From: Actinoalloteichus fjordicus | GTDB taxonomy: Bacteria > Actinomycetota > Actinomycetes > Mycobacteriales > Pseudonocardiaceae | Reading direction: 5' to 3' | Assembly (NCBI RefSeq): GCF_001941625.1 | Contig: NZ_CP016076.1 | Coordinates: 6,866,001-6,930,000 of the forward strand | Length of the DNA stretch: 64,000 nt | Shown here: piece by piece, positions 11,269 to 20,188 of the stretch | Numbering within the stretch: the stretch's first letter is position 1 | Layout of the letters: the number at the start of each line of letters is the position of its first letter | The notes under the pieces: model-generated | What the model saw: the letters and a program-made list of their open reading frames with translations, nothing else | Databases searched by the model: none | What the model was told of the DNA's origin: nothing | Translations under genes and position numbers: made by a program

Positions 11269-11936
11269 ACGCTCACCATCGCGTCGAGGAGGGACAGGAA
11301 CACGCCGAGCCCGTCGTCACTCGGGCCGGTCAGCGCGTCGACGGCATGCTCCGGATGCGGCATCATGCCGACGATCCGGCCGCTGGGATCGCTGATGCCC
11401 GCGATCTCGCGCAGCGCGCCGTTGGGCGGGTCGCCGAGGTACCGCAGGACGACCCGGCCCTCACCCTCCAGCGTGTCGAGGGTGGCCTCGTCCGCGACGT
11501 AGCGACCTTCCATGGACTTCAGCGGGACGATGATCTCCGCGCCTGCCTCGTAGCGGCCGGTCCAGGCCGTGTCGGTGCGCTCGACGCGCAGCCACTGGTC
11601 GCGGCAGACGAAGTGCAGTCCGGCGTTGCGCACCAGCGCGCCGGGCAGCAGCCCGGCCTCGCACAAGATCTGGAAGCCGTTGCAGATGCCGAGCACCGGC
11701 ATTCCCCGGCCCGCAGCCGCGACGACCTCGGTCATCACCGGGGCGAAGCTGGCGATCGCGCCACAGCGCAGATAGTCGCCATAGGAGAACCCGCCGGGCA
11801 CCACCACCGCGTCGACACCGCGCAGGTCGGCGTCCCGATGCCACAGCGAGACCGCCTCCGCGCCCGCGAGGCGGACGGCACGCGCCGCATCGACGTCGTC
11901 GAGGGTGCCGGGGAAGGTGATCACCCCGACCTTCAT
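11265..11936 (-). CDS. purQ: PurQ, FGAM synthase glutaminase subunit
   Basis: A 223-residue class I glutamine amidotransferase that supplies ammonia to PurL. The catalytic cysteine is C85 in [10 protein letters not shown] and the His/Glu pair is in [10 protein letters not shown] near the C-terminus. The start [13 protein letters not shown] and the [13 protein letters not shown] motif are typical. The ATG at 11936 overlaps the purS stop (ATGA), and its own stop overlaps the purL start (GTGA). An open frame extends upstream, but it runs through purS in another frame and is not coding. Confidence 0.97.
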   Translation of the reverse strand: MKVGVITFPGTLDDVDAARAVRLAGAEAVSLWHRDADLRGVDAVVVPGGFSYGDYLRCGAIASFAPVMTEVVAAAGRGMPVLGICNGFQILCEAGLLPGALVRNAGLHFVCRDQWLRVERTDTAWTGRYEAGAEIIVPLKSMEGRYVADEATLDTLEGEGRVVLRYLGDPPNGALREIAGISDPSGRIVGMMPHPEHAVDALTGPSDDGLGVFLSLLDAMVSV

Positions 11937-12172
11937 GACTGTTCCCTCCGGATCGCCCAGTCCTCGATGACCGGATTGGCGAGGAGCGTCTCGGCGATGC
12001 GTTCGAGCGTGGCGTCGTCGACGGAGTCGTCGACCTCCAGCTCGAAGTGCTTGCCTTGACGGATGCTCGTCACTCCCTGAAAGCCCAACCGGGGCAACGC
12101 GCCTGCCACCGCCTGGCCTTGGGGGTCGAGGATCTCCTGCTTGGGCATGACGTCGACGACGACTCGGGCCAC
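11933..12172 (-). CDS. purS: PurS, FGAM synthase small subunit
   Basis: A 79-residue PurS, the small subunit that bridges PurQ and PurL. The start [18 protein letters not shown] and the central [13 protein letters not shown] strand are characteristic. The GTG at 12172 begins the purSQL operon; its stop overlaps purQ by 4 nt. The promoter should lie in the ~170 bp separating it from the divergent epimerase remnant. Confidence 0.96.
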   Translation of the reverse strand: MARVVVDVMPKQEILDPQGQAVAGALPRLGFQGVTSIRQGKHFELEVDDSVDDATLERIAETLLANPVIEDWAIRREQS

Positions 12173-12342
12173 TGCTGCTGCTCCAGCTGTTCAGGTCGGC
12201 GGAATGTGGCACCGAGGCTACCTGAGCAGTGCTTTCGACCGACGTCGCGGGCGGGGTGGGCGCAGGCACACCCCGGCTGAGACTCAACGCCTCGGCGAAC
12301 GCGTCTTCCCCGCAGCGGGCGGGCGGCGGAGAGTCACCTCTC

Positions 12343-12720
12343 GTGCGTGTACTGGTGTCGGGCGGCGTGTTCCTCTCGAAGGCCGCGGCCGCCGAGGCGG
12401 TCCGCCGGGGGCATGAGGTGGTGTGCGCCAACCGAGGGGGTCAGCGGATCGCCGCTGCGGGGGCACGGTCGGTCGTGGTGGACCGAGACCGGCCGGACGC
12501 GCTCGCCGAGCTGGCGGGCGAGCGCTTCGATGCCGTGGTGGACGTCGCGACGTCCTCGCTGCCCCGGGTGGCCGAGGCACGCGCGGCGCTTGCCGCCGAC
12601 GCCGGGCACTGGACCTTCGTCTCCAGCGTCAGCGTCTACTCCGACGCGGCGACTCGCGGCCAGACCACGGACGGGCCGTTGCTCGCACCGTTGACCGCGC
12701 CGGACCCGTACCGGACTCAT
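12343..12720 (+). pseudogene. Truncated NAD-dependent epimerase/reductase remnant
   Basis: The first ~125 codons encode the N-terminal Rossmann half of an NAD-dependent epimerase/dehydratase-type protein. [12 protein letters not shown] is the dinucleotide-binding loop, [10 protein letters not shown] follows, then FDAVVDVAT and FVSSVSVYSD. Similarity stops near 12715, just before the stop codon of the opposite-strand PPE-like gene. Family members usually run to about 300 residues or more, including a YGxxK segment that is missing here. The frame stays open past 12720, but only as the complement of the PPE-like gene. GTG 12343 with GGAGA upstream is a plausible old start. I read it as the stump of a gene cut when the ESX-type cluster was joined here. 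Confidence 0.65.
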
Positions 12721-12738
12721 GACGGGTCCGGCCGCCGG

Positions 12739-14364
12739 TCAGCGTTGGTCGAACAGCTCGTCGCCGAGGACGGCAGGCGCGGCGTGACCGGTGTCGCCCC
12801 ACATCTCGTCGACCGGCTCCAGGTACTCCGGGGCATCGCGCTCCCGCTGGTGGGCGTGGCCGGAGCTCCTCGGCGCCGACCGGCTCGGCCCCGCATCCGG
12901 CCCCCAGGCGGGGCGGTCCAGCACCGATGGCTGGAACGGCGCCGCCGAACTCCCCGCGCTTCCCGAGCCCCCCGCCGAGTCGGCGATGTCGTACTGCCGG
13001 ACGGCCTCGGGACCGAACTGCTGGGCGAGCGTGGGCTCCGCCGAGGGCTGGGTGGGCGGCGGGGCGGCCGGGGAACCGGGTGCCTGGGGCATGGGTGCCT
13101 GGAGCTCAGGCGGCTGGGCCGCAGGCGGCCGGGAGGCAGGCCCGGCGACGCTCGGACCTGGTGGGTGGAAGCCTGTTGGTGCGGGTGGATTGATCGACGT
13201 GGCCTGCGGTGTGCCGGGATGCGAGGCCGTCGCGGGTGGTGCGACCGCCCGATTCCGGGCGCCCGGAGCAGTGTGTGTCGAGCCGCCGGACCCCGCACGC
13301 GGCAGGCCCGGAACCGCCCCGCCGGGTGTCGGGCCCACGCCGGCCGACGGGGGTGCGGCCTGCGACGGGGCAGGTGTCGCCGGGCCGGAGTGGGTCCGAG
13401 CCTGCGGAGTCGCGCCGGGGGAACCTCGGCCGTGCCAGATCGCGGCCTGCGGAATCCGACCCTGCGGAGCCGGACCCGGTGGGATCGGACCCTGCGGCGG
13501 CTGGGCCTGCGGGGTCCGTGCAGCGGGGGGAGCCGGTGACGAGTGTCCGGGCACCGGCATCCCCGGCGGCGAATACGACGGGGATGGATGCGGCGCGGCC
13601 GGGTGCTGCGGTGCGGACTGGTACGGCGTTACGGTGCCCTGCGGCGTGTGCGGCGACCGGCCGGGCAGGCCCGGCCCGCTCGGTGGCCCGGCTCGACGGG
13701 CGGCCTCCCCGAGGCCGCTGATCGGCGCGGCGTGCGAGCCAGGTCGCGCGTCCGGCTGGCCCAGAGGTGCAGGCAGTCCCGCCGCCGGTGCGGGCGGGTG
13801 CGGAGCCGAGGCGCCGGGCGGCCGGTCGGTCCCGGCCGCGCCCGCAGGCAGGGCCGGGGCGAAGAGCGGCAGTTCGTCGATGGTCGTGCCCACGGTGCGT
13901 TCGTAGGCTCGCGCCAGGGCCCTGGCGCGTTCCTCGGCCTCGCGCGCCTGCCCTTCCACGGCCTCGCGGTCGGTCACCGTGCCGAGGAGCGCCGCCACCG
14001 GCTGGTCACGCCATGCCTCGTCGTCGGTCACGCGAATCGGCGCAGGCAGCTCCCGCGTGACGTGTTCGAAGGCCGCCACCCACTGATCGACGCCCGTGCC
14101 GATGCGCACCGAGGCGTCCTGCGCGTCGAGGGCGAACCGCGCCAGTGGCGACACGCCGTCGCGCATCGCCTCCGCCGCCGCCCCGTGCCAGACCGCACCG
14201 CCGTCCCGGAGGGCGCCGTCGACGAGTTCGGCGACGCGGCCGAGACTGCCGCCGACATGCTCCCGCCAGCGGACGGCCGAGGCGGTGGCCGAGTCGGTCG
14301 AGCCCGCCCGGAACCAGTCGACGAGCTGCTGGTGGGCGATGCCGTCCCAGTTGGTGGCGGTCAT
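12739..14364 (-). CDS. PPE-like protein with long Pro-rich tail (ESX-associated)
   Basis: A 541-residue protein. Residues 1-165 are helical with a WXG-like turn (AVWHGAAAEAMRDG), as in PPE/WXG100-superfamily proteins of Pseudonocardiaceae. The remaining ~370 residues are a disordered Pro/Gly/Ala/Gln-rich region with many PQ and GP repeats, closing with an acidic DEMWGDTGH segment and VLGDELFDQR. Together with the neighbouring EspG-like and PE-like genes it probably forms an ESX (type VII) substrate set; secretion is inferred. The ATG at 14364 (MTATNWDG) was chosen because the frame upstream is basic, low-complexity sequence. The strong composition bias opens long antisense frames, which are not genes. 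Confidence 0.8.
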   Translation of the reverse strand: MTATNWDGIAHQQLVDWFRAGSTDSATASAVRWREHVGGSLGRVAELVDGALRDGGAVWHGAAAEAMRDGVSPLARFALDAQDASVRIGTGVDQWVAAFEHVTRELPAPIRVTDDEAWRDQPVAALLGTVTDREAVEGQAREAEERARALARAYERTVGTTIDELPLFAPALPAGAAGTDRPPGASAPHPPAPAAGLPAPLGQPDARPGSHAAPISGLGEAARRAGPPSGPGLPGRSPHTPQGTVTPYQSAPQHPAAPHPSPSYSPPGMPVPGHSSPAPPAARTPQAQPPQGPIPPGPAPQGRIPQAAIWHGRGSPGATPQARTHSGPATPAPSQAAPPSAGVGPTPGGAVPGLPRAGSGGSTHTAPGARNRAVAPPATASHPGTPQATSINPPAPTGFHPPGPSVAGPASRPPAAQPPELQAPMPQAPGSPAAPPPTQPSAEPTLAQQFGPEAVRQYDIADSAGGSGSAGSSAAPFQPSVLDRPAWGPDAGPSRSAPRSSGHAHQRERDAPEYLEPVDEMWGDTGHAAPAVLGDELFDQR

Positions 14365-14656
14365 GTCGGCTGCCTCCCGAGCGAAGTCGGCGATAGCGGG
14401 TTCGTCAGCAGGTCGGCGAGTCCCGGCGGGCGATCGAAGGCTCGACGTGGACGGAATGCCGAACGGGTGCGGGTGGCGGCGATCACGGGGTCGGCCGCCC
14501 GGATGCGCTGGTCGCCGGCCTGGACTCGATCTGGCGGGCCGTCCGGGTGGCACCTCCGACGGTCGGTCACCTCGAGCCGACCTCGCTCGAGCCGACCGGA
14601 CCCGAACCCGGGTCTCTTCGCCGAGTCCTGCTCGCCGCGCCGTCCGGGCATCCGGA

Positions 14657-15457
14657 TCACGCCTCCTCGGTCCCGGCCTCGAGCAGTTCCCGGAGCATCT
14701 CGGCGAGCCGGGCGGAGTCCGCAGGCGCGACGGTGATCCAGTCGTCCCGATGGTGCACGGCGTATCGGCCCTGCACGGTGTCGTAGACGTCGATCACCCA
14801 GGGCGCCCGGTGAGGAACGCCCAGCCGATCCCGGCTCGTCACGCCGAGCTGGCCGCCCCGCAGCCGGGCGGTGCCAAGCATCCCGAGCACCTCCTTGGCC
14901 TCACCGGCCGGGATGCCGTGCTCCACCAAAGCGGTCTCGAACCGCGCGTCGGATGGGGGCCCGTCCGCCCCGGCGGCCTCGACGACCGGGGCGGGCAGGC
15001 GCACCATCTGGCCGGTGCCCGCCCGCATCTCGGCCAACACGGCGATCACCGAGGGGATCACGTCCGTCGGGTGGACATCGTCGACGAAGAGCCGCTCCTC
15101 GTCGAGCACGCCTCGGGCGCCGCGCCTGCCGTCTTCGGCCGCCATGGCTCGGATCTCCCGGCCGGGTTCCACCGTCCACCGCAGGTCGACGGCATGACGT
15201 GGCGCGGCGAGGCAGTGCAGCGCCGCCGCCAGCTCAGGGTGGACGGCCGGCCCGTCCAGCAGTCCGCGCTCGCGCAGGGTCGCGGCGCTGCGCCGATCGA
15301 ACTCCGCAGCCTCCGCCAGGGTCACGCCGCACTCGCGAGTGGCCAGCGTCAGCGGTCTGGTGCCCAGCTCAAGGTGTCGCCACAGCAGATTCAGTTCGGA
15401 TCGTTCCAAGACGATCGGCAACGCCGGGCCTCCCAGCTCGTACGACGGGCCGATCAT
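14657..15457 (-). CDS. EspG-like ESX secretion-associated chaperone
   Basis: A 266-residue cytoplasmic protein of the EspG family, which in mycobacteria binds PE-PPE dimers and presents them to the type VII machinery. Family-like features are the start LERSELNLLWRHLELG, the FDRRSAATLRERGLL segment, and the C-terminal VYDTVQGRYAVHHRDDWITVAP, a conserved beta-strand block. It lies 39 bp after the PE-like gene and about 290 bp before the PPE-like gene, all on the minus strand. No EccC, EccB, EccD or MycP genes are in the window, so the matching secretion system must be elsewhere. Confidence 0.85.
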   Translation of the reverse strand: MIGPSYELGGPALPIVLERSELNLLWRHLELGTRPLTLATRECGVTLAEAAEFDRRSAATLRERGLLDGPAVHPELAAALHCLAAPRHAVDLRWTVEPGREIRAMAAEDGRRGARGVLDEERLFVDDVHPTDVIPSVIAVLAEMRAGTGQMVRLPAPVVEAAGADGPPSDARFETALVEHGIPAGEAKEVLGMLGTARLRGGQLGVTSRDRLGVPHRAPWVIDVYDTVQGRYAVHHRDDWITVAPADSARLAEMLRELLEAGTEEA

Positions 15458-15496
15458 CGCAGGGTCCCCGTGAGTCTCGGGTCAATAACGAATGAA

Positions 15497-15901
15497 TCAC
15501 TCCGAGTGGTGAGTCGAGGTGGTGCGGAGGTCGGATTGCCCCTCGTCCATCGCCTGGTGGCGGACTGCGGCCCGATCGAGCCGGGCGATCACGTCGTGCA
15601 ACGCGGAGACGGCGGCGGCCACCGTCGTGGCCAGCGAACCCGCCGGATCGGTGGCCCGCCCGACGAACTCCGGCACCGCTGCGGTGCTGGCCGGATCGTC
15701 GCCCGGCGCGCTGAGATCGGTCAGCTCCTCGGCCGAACTGCCCGCCTCGCGCAGGTGCTCGATCGCGATGAGGAGCCGCTCACGCAAGGCGGGCACCGCC
15801 TCGATGTCGATCTGAAATCCCGCCGACGACACCTCGCCCGCGCCGGATGCGCTCGCAAGGGCGGCGGGCAGCGGGGCGGTGATGTTCACTTGACCGGCCA
15901 T
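15497..15901 (-). CDS. PE-like small helical protein of the ESX cluster
   Basis: A 134-residue, largely helical protein starting MAGQVNITAP. It has a central QIDIEAVPALRERLLIAIEHL amphipathic helix pair and a polar His/Ser tail. By position (first gene before EspG-like and PPE-like) and size it is the probable PE-type partner of the PPE-like protein. The sequence alone is weakly diagnostic. ATG 15901 is supported by GGGGAG about 8 nt upstream. A small hairpin CCTGGG-AAAA-CCCAGG at 15988-16003 lies in the probable promoter region. Confidence 0.65.
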   Translation of the reverse strand: MAGQVNITAPLPAALASASGAGEVSSAGFQIDIEAVPALRERLLIAIEHLREAGSSAEELTDLSAPGDDPASTAAVPEFVGRATDPAGSLATTVAAAVSALHDVIARLDRAAVRHQAMDEGQSDLRTTSTHHSE

Positions 15902-16123
15902 GGCCGCGACTCCCCTGCTCGATTCGCCGATTCGCCGACGGCCTCGGTGAGCACGGCGGCGACCTCCGGTGTTCACCCTGCACCCTGCCTGGGAAAACCC
16001 AGGTGAAGGGGTCGATGCCGTCCGGTGGACGTGCGCGGCGACGGGGTGTCGGAGCAGGTTGCCCGCCCTCGCCGTCACCGCCCGGCAGATCAGAAGCGAC
16101 GCCCCGGGCGGGCTGCGCTCGGC

Positions 16124-17557
16124 TCAGAGGATCGCGCCCGGCGAGTAGGACGCGGCGCCGGGATGACGCTCGACGACCTCGCCGATCCGGGCGAGCACGG
16201 CCGAGGTCTGGCTGGTGGCCGCGCCGGTGAAGGAGAGCCGGTCGGCGAGCAGCTCCGCCAGCCTGCCGCGATCAAGCGGCAGGCGTTCGTCGGCGGCCAG
16301 CCGGTCGAGCAGGTCGTTCTGCTCGGCGCCCTGCTCCCGCATCGCGAGGGCGGCGGCCACGGCGTGCTCCTTGATGACCTCGTGCGCGGTCTCGCGGCCC
16401 ACGCCGGCGCGCACGGCCGCGATGAGCACCTTGGTGGTGGCCAGGAACGGCAGGTAGCGGTTCAGTTCGCGGTCGACGACGGCCGGGAAGGCGCCGAACT
16501 CGTCCAGCACGGTGAGCATGGTCTCCACCAGGCCGTCGAAGGCGAAGAAGGCGTCCGGCAGGGCGACCCGCCGCACGACAGAACAGGAGACGTCGCCCTC
16601 GTTCCACTGGTCGCCCGCCAGCTCGCCCACCATCGACGAGTAGCCGCGCAGCACCACGGCGAGCCCGTTGACCCGCTCGCAGGACCGGGTGTTCATCTTG
16701 TGCGGCATCGCGCTGGAGCCGACCTGTCCCGGCTTGAAGCCCTCGGTGACCAGCTCGTGGCCCGCCATCAGCCGCACCGTCGTGGCCAGGCTCGACGGCG
16801 CCGCCGCCAGCTGCACCAGGCAGGTCAGGACGTCGAAGTCCAGCGAACGCGGATACACCTGGCCGACGCTGGTCAGCACCCGCTCGAAGCCGAGGTGGGT
16901 CGCGACGGTCTTCTCCAGCGTCGCCAGAGCGTCGGCGTCCCCGTCGAGCAGGTCGAGCATGTCCTGGGCGGTGCCCATCGGTCCCTTGATCCCGCGCAGC
17001 GGGTAGCGCCCGAGCAGGTCCTCCAGCCGGTCATAGGCACACAGCAGCTCGTCGGCGGCGCTGGCGAAGCGCTTGCCCAGCGTGGTGGCCTGCGCGGCGA
17101 CGTTGTGCGAGCGGCCCGCCATCACCAGCTCGGAGTTCTGGGCGGCCAGGCTGCCCAGCCTGGCGAGCAGGGCGACGACGCGGTCGCGGACGTGCAGCAG
17201 GCTGAGCCGGATCTGCAACTGCTCGACGTTCTCGGTGAGGTCCCGAGAGGTCATCCCCTTGTGCACCTGCTCGTGGCCCGCCAGGGCGTTGAACTCCTCG
17301 ATCCTGGCCTTCACGTCGTGCCTGCTGATCCGCTCCCGCTCGGCGATCGAGGCGAGGTCGACCTGCTCCAGCACCCGCTGGTAGTCGGCCAGGGCGGTCT
17401 CGGGAACGGCGACGCCCAACTCGGCCTGCGCACTCAGCACGGCGAGCCACAGCCTGCGCTCCAGCACGATCTTGTGCGAGGGCGACCACAGGGTGGCCAG
17501 GTCCGTCGAGGCGTAGCGGGCGGCCAGGACATTGGGGATGGGCGGCGTGGCGGTCAC
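16124..17557 (-). CDS. purB: PurB, adenylosuccinate lyase
   Basis: A 477-residue fumarase/aspartase-superfamily lyase that acts twice in purine synthesis, on SAICAR and on adenylosuccinate, releasing fumarate. The superfamily signature GSSAMPHKMN is present, with the serine loop and GHEQVHKGMTSRDLTENVEQ in the region of the catalytic histidine. Length is normal for the actinobacterial form. The ATG at 17557 has no close upstream gene on its strand, so it probably has its own promoter. Confidence 0.96.
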   Translation of the reverse strand: MTATPPIPNVLAARYASTDLATLWSPSHKIVLERRLWLAVLSAQAELGVAVPETALADYQRVLEQVDLASIAERERISRHDVKARIEEFNALAGHEQVHKGMTSRDLTENVEQLQIRLSLLHVRDRVVALLARLGSLAAQNSELVMAGRSHNVAAQATTLGKRFASAADELLCAYDRLEDLLGRYPLRGIKGPMGTAQDMLDLLDGDADALATLEKTVATHLGFERVLTSVGQVYPRSLDFDVLTCLVQLAAAPSSLATTVRLMAGHELVTEGFKPGQVGSSAMPHKMNTRSCERVNGLAVVLRGYSSMVGELAGDQWNEGDVSCSVVRRVALPDAFFAFDGLVETMLTVLDEFGAFPAVVDRELNRYLPFLATTKVLIAAVRAGVGRETAHEVIKEHAVAAALAMREQGAEQNDLLDRLAADERLPLDRGRLAELLADRLSFTGAATSQTSAVLARIGEVVERHPGAASYSPGAIL

Positions 17558-17734
17558 CCGAAGAGCCTAAGGCCTCGTCGGCTGCGGGTTCGACGGCGAC
17601 GGGCTGGGCGGCTGTGGGGTTCGGCGGCAGCGGCGCCGACACGCTGCGGCCTCGGCGGTGCCACGCACAGCACCGGGGCACACCCGCGATCGGGTCTGCC
17701 CCTGGCTGGTTCACGGCTGCATCGCCATGACGTT

Positions 17735-18619
17735 CTAGAAGATGGTGATCGACTCGTCGGTGGCCAGCTCGATCAGCTGGTCCCAGTTCAGGCTGGGCCC
17801 GTCTCGCAGGTCCGGTACCTCGTCCCCGACGATCCGGCCGTGGTCATAGGCGCTGAACCGCACGACCTCGCCGTCCAGTCGCAGATGGTTGACGCTGGCG
17901 AACCCGGCCGTCATGGTCTGGCTCGCGTCATGCGCGTAGGCGACCAGCAACGAGCCGTCGTCGAGCAGCTGATAGCCGCAGGCGAACTGGCCGGGCTGAC
18001 ACAGGATGTCCCGCTCGGGCGGCCCGCCCGCCATCACCTGGACGAAGGCCATGCCGTCGCCGAGCGAATCCTCGAAATAGATCGGCGCGCCCACTGACCG
18101 CGCGTCCTCGTCGATGTCGCCGACGCCCTCCGTGCCGAAGGCCTCCGTGTAGTACGCCCCCGACGCCTCCGGCACCACCTGATCGATTCGCTCGTCCAGG
18201 TAGGGCCGCAGCGCCTGGCTCCGCTCGTACAGTTCTCCCCTCGAGTATTCGGGCGCCGACACGCCCTCAGGCGGCCAGACGAATTCCGGCTCCTCCAAGA
18301 CGAACCCGTCCGGCAGGATCGCCAGCTTCTCCATGTCGGTCAGGTCGGGCAGCCGCTCGGCCGCTTCCGGGGGCGGCGGCGCCATCGAGGAGGAGATCGC
18401 CGCCGCCGACATCCCGTCCCCGCCGCCCTGCCCCGTCAGCGCCGGGGCGACCGCCACCGCGCCGAACACCGCGAGGGTGCCGACGGCCGCGCCGAACATG
18501 GACCGCCGTCGCCGGGTGTGGACCTCCGCCTTCGTCGCCATCCGATCCGGGTCCAGCCGCATCGGCGGCTCCCCGGCCACGGCGGCCCGTAGGCCTGCCC
18601 GCAGTTCGTCCTCGTTCAC
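17735..18619 (-). CDS. Membrane-anchored protein coupled to sigma factor (putative anti-sigma)
   Basis: A 294-residue protein: a cytoplasmic N-terminus of about 45 residues with basic HTRRRRS, one membrane segment (about 47-65), then a large extracytoplasmic domain with a probable disulphide pair (CQPGQFAC). Its GTG at 18619 overlaps the stop of the SigE-family sigma gene (GTGA), so the two are translationally coupled. That makes an anti-sigma or sigma-controlled sensor role likely, although no zinc anti-sigma motif is seen. The extracellular domain is not recognised. Confidence 0.7.
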   Translation of the reverse strand: MNEDELRAGLRAAVAGEPPMRLDPDRMATKAEVHTRRRRSMFGAAVGTLAVFGAVAVAPALTGQGGGDGMSAAAISSSMAPPPPEAAERLPDLTDMEKLAILPDGFVLEEPEFVWPPEGVSAPEYSRGELYERSQALRPYLDERIDQVVPEASGAYYTEAFGTEGVGDIDEDARSVGAPIYFEDSLGDGMAFVQVMAGGPPERDILCQPGQFACGYQLLDDGSLLVAYAHDASQTMTAGFASVNHLRLDGEVVRFSAYDHGRIVGDEVPDLRDGPSLNWDQLIELATDESITIF

Positions 18620-19164
18620 CACGCCATCCCTTCCACGGCCAGCCGAGGCAGGTCCTCGTCCTGGCGTTCCATCGCCGCCCGCAGGGCCGTCAGCCCTCGG
18701 GACGTCTGGCTCTTGACCGTTCCCTCTGAGCACCGCAGGATCGCGGCGGACTCGGCGACCGAGAGATCCTCGAAGTACCGCAGCACCAGGACCGCCCGCT
18801 GACGCGGTGGCACGCTGGCCAGCGCGCGATGCACGACGCCCTTGGCCCAGTCGCGCTGCCCGGCCGAGGCCGGGTCGACGGCCGGGTCCACGACCTCCGG
18901 GACGACGCCGTCGCGGTGCTCTCGACGCCGCCACGGGCGCCGGAACTCGTCGAGCCAGCAGCGCATCAACACGGTGTGGACGTACCGGTGCACGGTGTCC
19001 TTGCGCTGCACTCGCGACCATGCGCCGTGCAGCTTGATCAGCGTCGTCTGGACGAGATCCTCGGCGAGGTGCCAGTCACCGCACACCAGGTAGGCCATTC
19101 GACGTAACGACGCCGCCTTCTCTCTGGCGAAGACGCGGAACTGTTCCTCTTCCTCGGCTCGCAT
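18616..19164 (-). CDS. SigE-family ECF RNA polymerase sigma factor
   Basis: A 182-residue ECF sigma factor of the actinobacterial SigE family. Region 2 contains RRMAYLVCGDWHLAEDLVQTTL and region 4 contains SVPPRQRAVLVLRYFEDLSVAE followed by the helix-turn-helix SEGTVKSQTSRGL. The ATG at 19164 has GAGGAGAA immediately upstream. It is followed without gap by a membrane-protein gene, the usual sigma/anti-sigma pair layout. The target regulon is unknown; such pairs often regulate their own promoter. Confidence 0.92.
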   Translation of the reverse strand: MRAEEEEQFRVFAREKAASLRRMAYLVCGDWHLAEDLVQTTLIKLHGAWSRVQRKDTVHRYVHTVLMRCWLDEFRRPWRRREHRDGVVPEVVDPAVDPASAGQRDWAKGVVHRALASVPPRQRAVLVLRYFEDLSVAESAAILRCSEGTVKSQTSRGLTALRAAMERQDEDLPRLAVEGMAW

Positions 19165-19309
19165 CGTTCTCCTCTCGCAGTACCGCCCTTTCTCACGAGC
19201 AGGCGCGCGAGATGGTTGCACGAGAGATCCCCCGACTCGGCCTGATCCGGGCCGAAGCGGTGCGCGGACCGGCCGCGTCCTGCGCTGGCAGACCGACGAG
19301 CGGAGCGGA

Positions 19310-20188
19310 TCAGATGGTGTCGGGGTCCGCAGGCGCGGCGTCCAGGTCGGCGAAGACCCGTTGCAGGGAGCGGATGAGCCGGACGTGGGCGGGCGGCAAC
19401 GAGCCAACGAAGTCTTCGAACAGGGTGGTGACCATCGCCTCGGAGAGCGAGGGGGCAGCCTGCCACTGGCTGTCTCCCCAGTGCCGCAGCAGCTCGGCAT
19501 GCCGGTGCAGGAACGCGGTGGAGGCTTCGATGAGCGCGTCGACGCGGGGATGGTCCGCAGGCAGATCCCGGACGGCCTCCATCTCCGCATAGATCGCTCG
19601 ACTCACCCGGCCGCCGTCCACGCCGATCAGCCGGGTGTAGACGTCGTCGAACAGGGCTTTCGCCATCGACGTCTCGGCGTCGTCGATCGGTCCGGACCGC
19701 GCGCCGGGCTCGGCCGATCCCGACCGATCGACCAGTGCGGGACGCAGCACCGCCGAGGCCAGGAGCACGATGTCTCGCTCCGCCTCGATGGCGGTGGGCG
19801 AGAGTCCCCAGGCAGCCAGCATCGTCTGGGCGTTCGCCACCGCATCCGGGAGTCGGGGGTCTCGGTCCAGCTCGCGGAAGCGCGCCAGGGCGGCCCGCCG
19901 CGTCGCCAGCCGTTCCTGCCTGCTCGCCAGCTCGGCGTCGAGTTCGTCCAGCGAGGCCCGCAGCGTCTCGGCGGGCGCGTCGAGCAGGTCGCCGATCTCG
20001 CGGAGGGCGAAGCCGATCTCGACCAGGCGCCGCACCCGCAGCACCATGATCAGCTCGGCGGAGCCGTAGCGTCGGTGTCCGTATTCGTCGCGGGCGGGCT
20101 CGGCCAGCAGGCCGATCTGGTGGTAGTGGCGGATGGTGCGGATCGAGACCCCGGCGATCTCGCTCAGCCGCCCGATGGTGAACATCAT
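19310..20188 (-). CDS. MerR-family transcriptional regulator
   Basis: A 292-residue MerR-type regulator. The N-terminal winged HTH reads FTIGRLSEIAGVSIRTIRHY, followed by the wing YGHRRYGSAEL and a long dimerisation helix to about residue 120. The C-terminal ~170 residues are a helical sensor domain without obvious metal-binding cysteines, so a drug-like or hydrophobic ligand is more likely than a metal. Its ATG at 20188 overlaps the stop of the MFS gene (ATGA). The operon promoter carries a MerR-type operator at 21551-21569, so autoregulation is probable. Confidence 0.9.
   Translation of the reverse strand: MMFTIGRLSEIAGVSIRTIRHYHQIGLLAEPARDEYGHRRYGSAELIMVLRVRRLVEIGFALREIGDLLDAPAETLRASLDELDAELASRQERLATRRAALARFRELDRDPRLPDAVANAQTMLAAWGLSPTAIEAERDIVLLASAVLRPALVDRSGSAEPGARSGPIDDAETSMAKALFDDVYTRLIGVDGGRVSRAIYAEMEAVRDLPADHPRVDALIEASTAFLHRHAELLRHWGDSQWQAAPSLSEAMVTTLFEDFVGSLPPAHVRLIRSLQRVFADLDAAPADPDTI

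Noticed and set aside
8566-11502. Very long open frame on the plus strand
   Set aside because: It lies antisense to purL and the end of purQ, is Arg/Gly/His-rich, and has no recognisable domain; an effect of high GC.
12791-13906. Long plus-strand frame rich in Gly/Cys/Ala
   Set aside because: It is the complement of the Pro/Gln-rich tail of the PPE-like gene; repetitive composition explains it.
16025-18097. 690-codon plus-strand frame
   Set aside because: Antisense to purB and part of the putative anti-sigma gene; no protein-like features.
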